A stretch of DNA of 64,000 bases from Aegilops tauschii subsp. strangulata (Eukaryota > Streptophyta > Magnoliopsida > Poales > Poaceae): NCBI RefSeq assembly GCF_002575655.3, contig NC_053036.3, positions 156,898,627-156,962,626 on the forward strand, given 5' to 3'. Under the pieces are notes generated by a model. The model did not search any database, was not told the origin of the DNA, and saw only the letters and a program-made list of their open reading frames with translations. Made by a program: the position numbers and the translations under genes. This document shows positions 46,701 to 57,669 of this stretch, piece by piece. Position 1 is the stretch's first letter, and every line of letters starts with the position of its first letter.

Positions 46701-48554
46701 GGAAATGGCCGTATAAGCAATCCAACGATACTGAGCAAAAGGATTCGAGAAATTTAAGATAAATACAAGAACTCAGATAAATGATAGTATATATTACTTA
46801 ACACGAGAAAGTACCTGAACTAATACACTCACTGAGTGCATTAGAGTAAATATCAACAAGGCAATGCCATACAAGCTAAGATTTGCGACCTGGAATAAGC
46901 ATGAAAAATGAACATGTCAGAGGCGGTTATTCAGATACCTGGACACAGTAAAATCAAGGCAGAGTAAGGTGTACCATGGTGAAGGCATTGCGGCAGCTCA
47001 CTAGTGCAACCCGACTTGTTGGGTTTGACGTCATGCAGTTCACCATTGACCTTGGAAAATATATAAAAGATATACACAAATGATATGCTGAAATCACAAG
47101 AAAAGCATGAATGTAAGTAATGCAAGGAAGGAGCATTACATGTGAGCGACTTGGGTAACTGCCCAACCAACATTGAAAATAGAGGCAAATATGCTGTATC
47201 CAACAGTCTCCAGAGTAGACGAATTAGTCCCCGTGAGTTTGCAAGGCAAACAGCTACCAAAAACAGATGAGAAGGAAATTGCTACTAGAATAGATCCTCC
47301 TGCATGCCACAGTTTGAAATGTCCAAAACGATCAATCTGAAACAAAAATGATTCATTTATGTATCTACTTCGGAGCAATACTTAGTAAATACAGAGAAAC
47401 CTAGAAGTGAATGTAATCAAACAGATATTATATCAGAAACTTATAACAATGCAGTAATATAAATCCAGTTCATTTTGCCTCATACCAGTTCACCAACAAA
47501 GATTGTTGTGAAGCCATCCGCCAACTGACCGGAAAGCATGACAATAGCAGCATCACTGCAGAGTTGAATAAAAGGTGAATTGTCTAAAAGAATTCTGAAG
47601 CAACAAGTAATCATTTCAAGTTTTTCAATATCTCAGGCAGAATATTTCTGAAAGCATGAAGTGTCTAAATGGTCCATTTTCAAATAGCATAACAGATGTT
47701 TCATATATGACAAATGTTTCCTACAACCGAGTGTAGACATGTAGTTACACCCACGTGTGTTTCATTCGTTATAGGTAGTATCTATCATACTGGAGTGTAT
47801 GTACGTGTAGTATGTACTCCCTCTGTCCCAAAGTTGTTCTAAAGTTTTGACACTTATTTTGGGACGGAGGGAGTAGTATATAAGAATACTTGGATAGTAT
47901 ATATATACTACTTTTTAGGTAGTATGTTCCATATTTTTAGCATAATCCTTTTACATACAAATTTTTTGTATTTCAGAAATATAGTAAGAACTATGGGATC
48001 AATTGCAATTTTTCATGTAGCTCACTTTGGAGTATCTTAGATATAGTATATGAACATACTAAAAATGATAAAGTAGTATATATACTAACACATGGTAATA
48101 TATGAGACGTGGGTGTAACTACACTCGGTTGTAGGATGTATTTATACATAATGATCAAGGGATAGTAGTTTTTTTCTGCAATATATATTATCACACCTAA
48201 AACATAATGGACGTTTAATATGAACTTATATCCGATGCATTTATTTGCGTTAAGTGTTACAACGACAGCTTCAAGGATTGCAGGAATGCCTTCATTCAAT
48301 ATGACTTAGCAACATCTGAAAGAACATAATATAATGATTTGGAGTGCAAATGGAGAAGAAAAAAAATCTAATCCTAGCACATACCTTGGACTAAGCCCGA
48401 CGTCCGTCAAGAATACCAACAAATATGTAAACCAACAAGATGATGTGATATCATTTAGCATATGCCCAGAGCCATAGGAAAAGATTGGCACTCTTCCTAA
48501 TGGCTCATCCCATTCTAATTCACTTGATGGCTCGTTACCAATCATTTTAACCAT
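43775..48554 (-). CDS. MFSD12-like major facilitator transporter, intact, 12 exons
   Basis: Exons (minus strand, 5' to 3'): 48554-48385, 47555-47486, 47336-47140, 47050-46975, 46889-46815, 46730-46651, 46518-46392, 45567-45508, 45103-45053, 44945-44787, 44328-44196, 43944-43775. All introns are GT-AG and phases agree, giving 1368 nt = 455 residues. Landmarks: GSGHMLNDITSSCWFTYLLVF (TM1), GQLADGFTTIFVGELIDRFG (MFS loop motif), FNVGWAVTQVAHMSMVNCMT, SCRNAFTM, EGVLVGEDLNGCAFVYGSLSF and the end RRRPLVEPLLA. The ATG chosen gives MVKMIGNEP; an open frame upstream to 48605 may be 5' UTR after an acceptor TGTAG. The protein belongs to the GPH/MFSD12 group of 12-TM transporters. Animal MFSD12 acts in lysosome-related organelles in cysteine import; the plant substrate is not known to me. 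The upstream GC-rich region (49260-49960) probably holds the promoter and a leader exon. Confidence 0.93.
44022..44179. mobile_element. Stowaway MITE in the last intron of the MFSD12-like gene
   Basis: CTTCCTCCGTTCCTAAATATAAGTC... with the inverted copy ending CGGAGGAAG, flanked by TA. Lies between exons 11 and 12 and does not touch splice sites. Confidence 0.88.
44516..44673. mobile_element. Stowaway MITE centred in a 34-bp palindrome
   Basis: CTCCCTCCGTTTCTACATATAAG...CGGAGGGAG with TA on each side. It lies in the intron between exons 10 and 11. The immediate flanks (44498-44513 and 44676-44691) are perfect reverse complements. Confidence 0.9.
47817..47873. mobile_element. Short Stowaway MITE in intron 1 of the MFSD12-like gene
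   Basis: CTCCCTCTGTCCCAAAGTTG...ATTTTGGGACGGAGGGAG, 57 bp, TA-flanked. A minimal deletion derivative. Confidence 0.88.
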
Positions 48555-49960
48555 TACTTGACGTTGGCAAAACTGTGAAGTATCACCTACATTACAAAGG
48601 AACACACATTTAATTCACTGTGTAAATAACATGGTATCACTCCCTACTTTCAAGAAAAAGAATTGTACTACAAGTTTTTTAAAAGTTTTATGGCAAGTGG
48701 TGATAATGTCAGCATTCTTTACATGATGCCAAAAAGCATAAACACAAGGTCTGTCTGTGGTACTTAGTGCAAGGTCCCAAGCTATATCAAACGAGTATGG
48801 ACTTCTTACTTTTACAGTAATGTTATTCAGCAATAAATACAAGGCATTGACCATATTACAAGTGACAGCTGGGATGGCATTCATATTTTCTGGACTCGAG
48901 AAGACAGTAACATTTGATTGGTCTCAAGTTAGAAGAGATCAGTGAAATTTCCAGGTAATGCAATGATACAAAAAAGAAGGTCCCACCCACGAGAGAAAGT
49001 GAAGTTCATTTTCTGCTTTCTTTCTGCTCCCCCTTTCGTCTCTCCCTCTCCCTCCTACCTGATCCCAATGCATATGCACAAAGGGAGCGAATTCCAACAT
49101 GTGCACGGTGACTGTGAGCGGTGACACCAAGCAGTAAATGGACTGAACCCACGAAAATACCAGATTTCTGAACTTGATATATACAGTACAGACTAACGAA
49201 ATCAACAAAACTGCACAAAGCCGCCTTAGGCAAGATATACTGTATTAGTTATCAAGCTAGGTCTGAAATGGCCAATCCGCCGTGTTTGCACGATACGGCC
49301 CCCAAATCAGGAAATCCCACGGTGGTCAACGAGAAGCCCCGACGGGCAGCAACCCGCCCACACAGGCCCAAACCAAACAAGAAGGCCCCCGGAGCCGAGC
49401 AAAGAGGGACCAGTGCAGAAGCCCTCACCAGCAGCCGCGGCGTGGTGATCGCCGCCCGTCTGTCCGCGCGTCCCGGAGAGCGTCGGGGCCGCCGGGGCAG
49501 ACAATATTTTCAAGGACGACTATATTTGGGAAAAATGAGGAAGCGACGGGTATTGGGTACGGGGGAACGTCGCGTGGACGGGGGGGGGGGGGGGGGGGGG
49601 ACGCGACAGAGACGGGCGGGTTCGGTGCTGCCGGAGAAGGCCAGGCACTGGGAAGAGACGGGACGGGGCCTCGGAGAAGAGAGCCGAGCCGACGAGAAAA
49701 GCAGGGGGGCGAGAGACGACTATTGGTTGGGGGTGTGCTGCCCGGGCTGGGCCGCCGCTATCCGAGGAAAAACGGAGGGGACGGGGGGTGGGCCCGCCAG
49801 GGCGGTTAGGATATTCTTTCCGGAACTGGTGGCGCGCCGCGCGTCAGCTCGTCCGCGGGCCGCGGGGGAGAAGAGGAGAGTCCCGGTACGGCGAGATTCA
49901 TGCCATGCTTGCCTGCCTGGTGGTGGTGCCGTGCAGGTGCAGCCTGGGCGGACCGTGTGA
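48555..49960 (-). promoter_or_regulatory. Upstream/5' leader region of the MFSD12-like gene
   Basis: An AT-rich upstream part (48555-49260) is followed by a CpG-rich block (49260-49960), the composition expected of a grass housekeeping promoter. A GCTGCTG|GTGAGG donor-like site (about 49420 on the minus strand) and a TGTAG acceptor near 48591 would make a 5'-UTR intron. Frames of up to 230 codons on the plus strand are GC-driven, lack conserved motifs and run through the G homopolymer. Confidence 0.4.
49580..49600. repeat. 21-bp G homopolymer
   Basis: Uninterrupted run of 21 G in the GC-rich upstream block. Length is unreliable in any sequencing technology. Confidence 0.9.
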
Positions 49961-50374
49961 ATTGAATGGGTTTTCTTTGTTGGTCAGTGGCCGACTAGTA
50001 CCAACGCGTAGTCGTTGTCCATGTTCCTTCGGAAAGAAGAAGCACTTGTTCGATTTGCAATCCGGTGGGGTGGGATTGTCAAAGAAGACGGAGCACCTGC
50101 TTGGCTGGAGTGGCGGGGCAGACAGCTCAGCCGACGAGGTTTATATACGAGTAGTACTACTTATTAAGAGACAGCCCGCGAGCGTAGTTTAGACTTTCAT
50201 AGGAATCATCGGGTACACTAGGCCTATATTTGTGTTCTACGGAATGTCTAGATTGCGCATGAGAGAGACCCTGCAATTGTTTTGTACTGTAATCAACGGC
50301 TGAGCCCCTCTACGCTACGCTGACTTTTGGAGCTCCGCTGACATTAGGAGGAGGAGCTCTAATCAACAGTTTAG
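49961..50374. other. Intergenic, no gene seen
   Basis: No conserved frame; TATATACGAG near 50140 is the only promoter-like string. Confidence 0.35.
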
Positions 50375-50705
50375 AAGGCCAGGTTCTGCCGCACGACTCC
50401 CTTCGCGCGTATCATTGATAAATACTCCTACGTATGATGAATGGGGAAATTTATAAGAATATACTTTAAGGATATACGGGCCTGAACATAAGAACATGTA
50501 AAAACGTCAGAAAAGAAACAAGATACGAATTGTGCAAAGATTTAGATAGCTCACATTTATATCTCAAAGAATTTGTAGTGTTCTAATAGTAGCAAACGTG
50601 CCCTTTAGAGGCCGCTAATAAATACTACCTACTTGTGATCCCAACGTTTCTTTTAAGATGCCGAAATAGAACATAGGAGATTGATCTGGTGTTGGTATGT
50701 CGTCG
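50375..50705 (+). repeat. Local duplication, left copy
   Basis: AATCAACAGTTTAGAAGGCCAGG..., TAATAAATACTACCTACTTG, GCCGAAATAGAACATAGGAG and GTGTTGGTATGTCGTCGTTC match 52096-52350. The left copy contains a 150-bp segment (50420-50590) absent on the right; the right copy contains a Stowaway MITE. Confidence 0.85.
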
Positions 50706-51205
50706 TTCCCTGCGAGTGGCACAAGATTTGCAAATACAAACTCTCTTTCATTTGGCTTCCCTGGGCACCGATGAAGTTTGGGGAGGGGACGAAAAAAACC
50801 AGCGAAGGTGGGAGGAGGTACCAAAAAAACCATGGGAGGTGGGACGAAAAAAAACCCATATCTGCCTCTTGGCGGCCCCTTTCCTTTTGCACAAGAGTTT
50901 TGCCCAAGGAATTCTCAATCTCAGCCTTTTTACGAACAATCTCTAAAGATCAAATCTAAAATAATTAACCTTACCTTAAATCACTCAATCACATTAATTA
51001 GAAAACAAATAATTGATTTTCAGAAAAATCGCTCAATCACATTAACCTTACCTTAACTCATGGATGGTAATCAATCTCGAAACAAAGGAAACAATACATC
51101 GAGGGAGCAGTAAATAAACTCCCTTTCTTATGACATGTATATGATCTTCCCTTCCCTCTCCATTGTCGAGCGTTCTTGATTCTCGAGGCCGATGCTTGGG
51201 CTGCG
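50706..51205. other. AT-rich spacer with GGGACGAAAAAAACC strings
   Basis: No gene. The repeated GGTGGGACGAAAAAAA-type strings (50780-50860) resemble the subterminal DNA near the 5' end of the Helitron at 40740-40800, so this may be a Helitron-derived fragment. Confidence 0.4.
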
Positions 51206-51523
51206 TCACTGGGTCGCGACGGTGCCAAAGGACGAGGACGGCGAGGCCGGGTGCCGCGGCACCGCGTTGGCCGCGGCCGGTGAAGGGGGCGAAGAAGGGC
51301 GGCTTCCCTGGCTCTGGCCGTGGCCGTGGCCCTGGGAGTTGGTGCGGTGGAAGTGGCACTTGAAGGACCCGGCGTGGGTGGCCGGCGCGCAGACGCACTT
51401 GGAAGCTGGCCCGTGGCCCCCGCCGGACGGCGCCGATGCCGACCCGGGCCACCTCCTCCGCGTATTCTTGGAGTTGTGGCTGGCTGATTTACATGAAATT
51501 AATTCCCTCGGTTGTGGTGGCAA
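51206..51523 (-). pseudogene. Serine-rich-protein-like gene fragment (CxCAPxTHxGSFKC motif)
   Basis: 105 codons. CVCAPATHAGSFKCHFHRTN is the signature of the plant serine-rich-protein-like family (C-x-C-x-P-x-T-H-x-G-S-F-[KR]-C-x3-HR), followed by a GHGHGQSQG linker, an S/P/A-rich tail and a C-terminus SSSFGTVATQ before the stop. The expected serine-rich N-terminus is short (ASAPSGGGHGPASK), and the sequence upstream of it is AT-rich and unlike a gene. The fragment lies just upstream of a Helitron 3' terminus, so it is probably a captured 3' exon. It could alternatively be a short intact member. Function of the family is not established to my knowledge. Confidence 0.55.
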
Positions 51524-51611
51524 ATATAATACACATAATCCATATTGTTATGCACTAGCGTGTGTGTGTGAAATAGATGGATTATGGTCCCGTACCCAAT
51601 AAGATGGATAT

Positions 51612-51692
51612 GTGTGTGTGTGTGTGTTAGAGAGAGAGAGAGGGAGGGGGGAGAGAGAGTGAGGAAGAGGGAGGGAGAGTGTGTGTGTGAGG
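51612..51692. repeat. Compound TG/AG microsatellite
   Basis: (GT)n followed by (AG)n, GGGAGA-type purine tract and (GT)n again. Confidence 0.9.
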
Positions 51693-51769
51693 ATTTGATG
51701 GTAAAAAAGATCATTAATGTCACTTGATATGTATGAAAATATTAATATTGAACTCTTAAAATTAATGTG

Positions 51770-51800
51770 GCCCCCTTGCAACGCACGGGCGTTCTTCTAG
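51770..51800 (+). mobile_element. Helitron 3' terminus (plus strand)
   Basis: ...TTGCAACGCACGGGCGTTCTTCTAG|T: same CACGGGC block, same 10-nt spacing and CTAG end as the large Helitron, here on the plus strand. The matching 5' TC end is not identified; the serine-rich fragment at 51206 may be cargo. Confidence 0.65.
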
Positions 51801-52092
51801 TGTTACTAGTCTATGTTACTACCTTCATAGTGGGTAGTATCATATATGTGGTAACATGCATATGTTACTAGTCTATATTCCTACCTTCATAGTGGGTAGT
51901 GTCATATATGTGGTAACATAGATGTCTTCATTTATTACTTTGTAAACTCATTTTGCATTGTAAAGCGCTATGTGATGGTAACATATTATGTTACTCTATT
52001 TGCCTCTCTCCTCATTAACTACTTACCACCTCATCATTTTTGCTTATGTGGCATCTATGTTACTATCTATATTACTCCCACTATGACCAGCC
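51801..52092. mobile_element. Tourist MITE, left end missing
   Basis: The right end is ACTCCCACTATGACCAGCC followed by TAA (52093-52095). The interior has CCTCATTAACTACTTACCACC and GCTTATGTGGCATCTATG, typical of the family, and an internal duplication (51801-51865 against 51866-51920). The left end is replaced by the Helitron terminus. Confidence 0.78.
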
Positions 52093-52095
52093 TAA

Positions 52096-52350
52096 TCAAC
52101 AGTTTCGAAGGTCAGGTTCTGCAGCACGATTGCCTTGCGCGTATCGTAGATACTATCTCCGTCCGAAAAACCTTGTCCCAATCTTATCCCTCAAAGGAAT
52201 GTATCTAGCACTGCTTTTTCGGACGGAGGGAGTAATAAATATCCTTTAGAGGTCGCTAATAAATACTACCTACTTGTGATCCTAACTTTTCTTTTACGAT
52301 GCCGAAATAGAACATAGGAGATTGATTTGGTGTTGGTATGTCGTCGTTCA
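52096..52350 (+). repeat. Local duplication, right copy
   Basis: Matches 50375-50705; split by the Stowaway MITE at 52153-52232. Confidence 0.85.
52153..52232. mobile_element. Stowaway MITE, 80 bp
   Basis: CTATCTCCGTCCGAAAAA...CTTTTTCGGACGGAGGGAG with TA on both sides (52151-52152; 52233-52234). Confidence 0.88.
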
Positions 52351-52467
52351 CTTCTTCCTCTTTCAACGGTGTCAAATTAGCAGTCTCATATTGCAACCAT
52401 TTTCATTACCAGAAACTATCATTTTATCTAGAGTCTATTGGCCAACGGTGCAAACCAATGAGGAGTA

Positions 52468-52523
52468 CTCCCTCTCTCTCAGTTTACAGGGCGTGCGTGT
52501 ACCCATAGGTCGTCAATTTGACC
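52468..52523. mobile_element. Left part of a Stowaway MITE cut by a copia LTR
   Basis: TA then CTCCCTCTCTCTCAGTTTACAGGGCG, the usual left end of a Stowaway subfamily. No right end follows before the copia LTR starts at 52524. Confidence 0.55.
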
Positions 52524-54087
52524 TGTAAGTGCATCTAGTGCCCCTTAGTGATTTTGGTGTATTAAAGATTTATAGGTTAAGGGACTAATATGTTTGTGAG
52601 TGTACACAGGTCTATAAGTCTATGAGGAGTTTGATATTTACAGAGAAAGTCGACCCCTAAAAATGAAGTTCTTCGACTGAAGAGTTTGGATTTCTGAAGA
52701 CTTTCTGAAGACTTTGAAAGTGGAGAAATTGGTGTGACCTTGAAGACTTGGTATTCATTCGAGGAACATGAAGCGTGAAGACTTTTGTTTTCGTAGTTTC
52801 ATTTTCTCTTTCTTGAGTCATAGGAAACACCGTACTGTTAAAGAGGGGTCGAGGAAATACTAAGGAAAAAATTTCATGTGATGCTCAACTCAAAATCCTA
52901 CACCTACCCAGTCAAAAAAAATCCTACACCTACCAATCCCTTCGAGTGAAGCCATTGGAAATCTCATACAGTTCAGTCATATTCTTCAGTGACAGAGACG
53001 AAGTTCTTCTGGTCTGTGAGGAATTTGTTCTGACTGAGGAGTTAGGAATTCGCCAGTGCGGATTGCCTACACAGTGAGGAACATGATAGCCCTGAGGTAT
53101 TTGATACTCAAAATTCCGACCGTTGCTGTGCTACGCGCCAGCTGTCCCAAAATATCTACCCATCTAACGGTCATATCATTCAAGGGCATTTATGTCTTAT
53201 CATGTCGGGCTGCTCCCCAGGCTATAAATAGCCACCCCCTACAACCACTAGCTGGTTGGCTGCTCCGAGAGAAACTGACACTTGTCATTTGAGAGCATCC
53301 CATCCTTCGAGGACTTTGAGCGAAAATCATCAAGTGAGGAAAACCCAAACCCAAACACCTACAAACCCAAAGTGATTGAGCATCACTGAAGAGATTGATC
53401 TTGCGTAGATCCGACACTTGTTACCTTTGAAGACTGTGCTTCTTCCAAACGGTTAGGCGTCATGGTCTAGAGCATCCAAGAGGAAATTGTGGATCGCCGA
53501 GTGACCGAGTTTGTGAAGATATGGAAGTCACCTGAAGACTTACCACGAGTGATTGGGCGAGGTTTGTGTGACCTTAGCTCAAGGGGAATACGGTGAGGAC
53601 TAAGTGTCCTGGACTGCATGTTCAGGACTGGGTGTCCGGGACTGTGTGTCCACAGGTTTGAATACCTAGCCGCCTTAACCAGACGTACAACTGTCACAAC
53701 AGTTGGAACTGGTCTACCGAATCATTGTCTTCACCAAGCCTACTGGTTCTATTTCCTCAACTCTTTCATTTCCTCATAAATGTGTTGTGTGCTTGTTCAT
53801 ATCTGTTTGAAGACTTTGACTGAAGACTTTCTCAATTTCCTCAGTTCAATTTCTTCAGTCTGTTTGTCTTCATCCTGTTTTATCTTGTGCTTACGCTTCT
53901 TGTACTCTGTGTCTGTTTTCATTTCATCATGATGTCCATGTTTATGTTCCATCATGTATGCATCTGAGTACTTATTCCGCTAAAAGCAGTTCTTCGCTTA
54001 GGAATTTCCTCACCCTGAAATTCCTCAGTGAAGAACTCATAAAAATCGCCTATTCACCCCCCCTCTAGTCGATATAACGCACTTTCA
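52524..54087 (+). repeat. 5' LTR of a second copia family
   Basis: Starts TGTAAGTGCATCTAGTGCCCC and ends CGCACTTTCA, followed after one base by TTGGTATCAGAGCAAGG, an initiator-Met PBS. 1564 bp. Contains a TATA-like CCAGGCTATAAATAGCC at 53218-53234, the probable retroelement promoter. Confidence 0.85.
53222..53230 (+). promoter_or_regulatory. TATA box of the copia LTR
   Basis: CTATAAATAGCC inside the LTR, about 860 bp before its end, in the position expected for the retrotransposon transcript start. Confidence 0.6.
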
Positions 54088-54154
54088 ATTGGTATCAGAG
54101 CAAGGTACTTCCTTGTTCTGTGTGATTTTGGTTTAACTGCCTGGAGTTTTAGTT

Positions 54155-55938
54155 ATGTCGACCGCATGTATGATCAAGGTCTCTGCTGGGTGTCCTACCT
54201 TTGATGGGACGGACTACCCCTACTGGAAGAATAAGATGCGAATGCATCTTGAGGCAATTGATAACGATCTCTGGTATGTTGTGGAAAATGGTGTTCCCTC
54301 AGTCTCACCTTCTCTGAACGCTACTGATGTGAAGAGATTCAAGCAACTAGATTCACAAGCGAAGAACATCATATGTGGCCATCTGAGCAAAGGGCAGTAT
54401 GGAAGAGTGAGTGCTTTGGAAACTGCTAAGCTTATCTGGGATAGGCTATCCAAGGTCAATGAAGGAGTCTCAACTCAACGTGACTCTCGAGTTGATGTTC
54501 TTCGCAATCTCTTCAACCGCTTCAAGAGACTCGACAATGAAAATGTTCAGCAAACCTTCGATTGCCTCACTGACATCTCAAATGAGCTTCAAGCACTTGG
54601 TGCCACTGACATCACCGACCATGAGGTGGTGAAGAAATTGCTGAGATCGCTTGATTCATCATTTGATACTCTGGCACTGATGATACAAGAACGTGGAGAT
54701 TACAAGTCACTTGATCCTGCTGATATCCTCGAGAGGCTAAACACTCATGAGTTCCAGCTTGCTGAGAAGAGAAATCTCTATGGTTCGAGCTATGGCAGAT
54801 CACGTGCCCTGAAGGCCAAGGCAGTCTCTGAATCTGAAGATGAAGATTCTGGTAGCAGCCTTGGTGATCCTGAAGAACTGAGCCAGGAGCTAGCACTGCT
54901 CGTGAAGAAATTTCAGAAGTTCTCAAGACGTGGTCGCTTTGGAAAATCCTCAAGGAGTAATGATTCCTCATCCAGTGACTATAAGAAGAGGCTATGCCAC
55001 AAATCCAAGAAACCTGGTCACTATATCCAAGATTGTCCTCAGTGGGAAAAGGAATCAAAGAAGAAGAAATACAAGGATTACAGTTCTGATGATGCGAAGA
55101 AGAAGAAGAAATCTTCAAAGTCCTCATCATCAAAACCCTCAAAGTCTTCATCGCACAAGAAGAGCAGCTCCAAGAAGGCTCGGGCATTCATTGGCAAGGA
55201 AATGGACTCTGAGGCTGAATCTGAGGAACATGAGGAAGAGGAGGCATCTGAGGAGTCCGAGTCTGGAGTGGCGAGTCTAGCTCTCGCTACTGCATTCGTC
55301 AGCAAGTCCATCTTCAACTCTGAAGAAAATGGCTTCACCAACAAGGCTGATGAAGGCAATGATGACTACGCTCCCACCTATTGCTTCATGGCAAAGGGTG
55401 CCAAGGTACTCAAATACCCCTCCTCTGAATCAAGTGAGGATGAATCTGATGAAAACCTCAAGCCTAGCTATTCTAAACTTGCTAAGATTGCTGTGAAACA
55501 ACAAAAGGCTTTTGAAAAGGTTCAAAACATGCTAGACAAAAGTGATGATATGTTAGGTGAAGAAATGGATCGCACAAAAACCTTGACTGAAAATCTTCAG
55601 AGACTTCAGTCTAAGTTTGACAACCTTCAAAGTCATCATAACACTCTCTTATCTGACCATGAGAAGCTTTCTTATGAATTTCTTCAAATAAAGCAAGATC
55701 TTGAAAAGATAAGAGTGAGTTATGAAGATCTTCAGAAGGAGCGCGATTCATTACTTGCTCAACATATCAGCGCTACCCAGGAAGAATTTGTTCCTCCATG
55801 TTTGAAGTGCATTGAACGTGATTCTGCTAATTCTTCACCTGAATGTTCAAATGCTTCTAATGCTACAAATTCTTCACCTGTCTCTGCTATCACTAATTCC
55901 TCATATGAGGACATTGCTAGTATCACTGATGATGCAGG
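54155..55938 (+). CDS. Copia Gag polyprotein, cut by a later insertion
   Basis: A 600-codon open frame from ATG 54155, 67 bp after the LTR; the last few codons come from the inserted LTR. It starts FDGTDYPYWKNKMRMHLEAI, the Gag N-terminal (UBN2/DUF4219-type) fold. Then come NLFNRFKRLDNENVQQTFDC and KKLLRSLDSSFDTLALMIQE, an SR/K-rich linker, a zinc knuckle LCHKSKKPGHYIQDC in which the second cysteine is serine, long S/K and E-rich tracts and a coiled coil (55540-55770). Gag packages element RNA in virus-like particles. Continuity of 590 codons suggests a fairly young copy. The element is interrupted at 55939 by the Angela-like element, and its pol lies beyond the window. Confidence 0.9.
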
Positions 55939-57669
55939 TGTTGGAAATATGCCCTAGAGGCAATAATAAATTGGTTATTATTATATTTCCTTGTTCATGA
56001 TAATCGTTTATTATCCATGCTAGAATTGTATTGATAGGAAACTCAGATACATGTGTGGATACATAGACAACACCATGTCCCTAGTAAGCCTCTAGTTGAC
56101 TAGCTCGTTGATCAATAGATGGTTACGGTTTCCTGACCATGTACATTGGATGTCGTTGATAACGGGATCACATCATTAGGAGAATGATGTGATGGACAAG
56201 ACCCAATCCTAAGCCTAGCACAAGATCGTGTAGTTCGTTTGCTCAGAGCTTTTCTAATGTCAAGTATCAGTTCCTTAGACCATGAGATTGTGCAACTCCC
56301 GGATACCGTAGGAATTCTTTGGGTGTACCAAACGTCACAACGTAACTGGGTGGCTATAAAGGTGCACTACAGGTATCTCCGAAAGTGTCTGTTGGGTTGG
56401 CACGAATCGAGACTGGGATTTGTCACTCCGTATAAACGGAGAGGTATCTCTGGGCCCACTCGGTAGGACATCATCATAATGTGCACAATGTGACCAAGGA
56501 GTTGATCACGGGATGATGTGAGTTACGGAATGAGTAAAGAGACTTGCCGGTAACGAGATTGAACAAGGTATAGGGATACCGACGATCGAATCTCGGGCAA
56601 GTAACATACCGGTAGACAAAGGGAATTGTATACGGGATTGATTGAATCCCCGATATCGTGGTTCATCCGATGAGATCATCGTGGAACATGTGGGAGCCAA
56701 CATGGGTATCCAGATCCCGCTGTTGGTTATTTACCGGAGAACGTCTCGGTCATGTCTGCATGGTTCCCGAACCCGTAGGGTCTACACACTTAAGGTTCGG
56801 TGACGCTAGGGTTATAGAGATATTAGTATGCGGTAACCCGAAAGTTGTTCGGAGTCCCGGATGAGATCCCGGACGTCACGAGGAGTTCCGTAATGGTCCG
56901 GAGGTAAAGATTTATATATGGGAAGTCTTATTTTGGTCGCCGGAAAAGTTTCGCACTTTATCGGTATTGTACCGGGAGTGCCGAAAGGGGTCCGGGGGTC
57001 CACCAAGGGGGTCCACCAGCCCCGGGGGGGCACATGGGCTGTAGGGGGTGCGCCTTGGCCTATATGGGCCAAGGGCACCAGCCCCAAGAGGCCCATGCGC
57101 CAAAAGATAAGGAAAAGGGAGAGTCCTAAAGGGGGAAGGCACCTCCGAGGTGCCTTGGGGGGAAGAACTCCTCCCTGGCCGCACCCTTCCTTGGAGGAAG
57201 GGCCAAGGCTGCGCCCCCTCCCTCCTCTCCCGTGGCCCTATATATAGTGGGGGGAAGGGAGGGCAGCAATACCTAAGCCCCTGGCGCCTCCCTCTCCCTC
57301 CCGTGACACCTCTTCCTCCCCGCTTGCGCTTGGCGAAGCCCTGCCGGGATCCCGCTACTTCCACCACCACGCCGTCGTGCTGCTGGATCTCCATCAACCT
57401 CTCCTCCCCCCTTGCTGGATCAAGAAGGAGGAGACGTCGCTGCTCCGTACGTGTGTTGAACGCGGAGGTGCCGTCCGTTCGGCGCTAGGATCATTGGTGA
57501 TTTGGATCACGACGAGTAGGACTCCATCAACCCCGTTCTCTTTAACGCTTCCGCTCGCGATCTACAAGGGTATGTAGATGCACTCCCCTTCCCCTCTTTG
57601 CTAGATTACTCCATAGATTGATCTTGGTGATGCGTAGAAAATTTTGAATTTCTGCTACGTTCCCCAATA
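55939..57669 (+). repeat. 5' LTR of the young Angela-like element
   Basis: TGTTGGAAATATGCCCTAG to TTCCCCAATA; the terminal CA has become TA. Includes a TATATATAGTGGGG TATA region near 57240. Confidence 0.9.

Noticed and set aside
49268..49960. 230-codon plus-strand ORF
   Set aside because: GC-biased, reads through the 21-G run, has no recognisable domain, and lies in the likely promoter of the minus-strand transporter.
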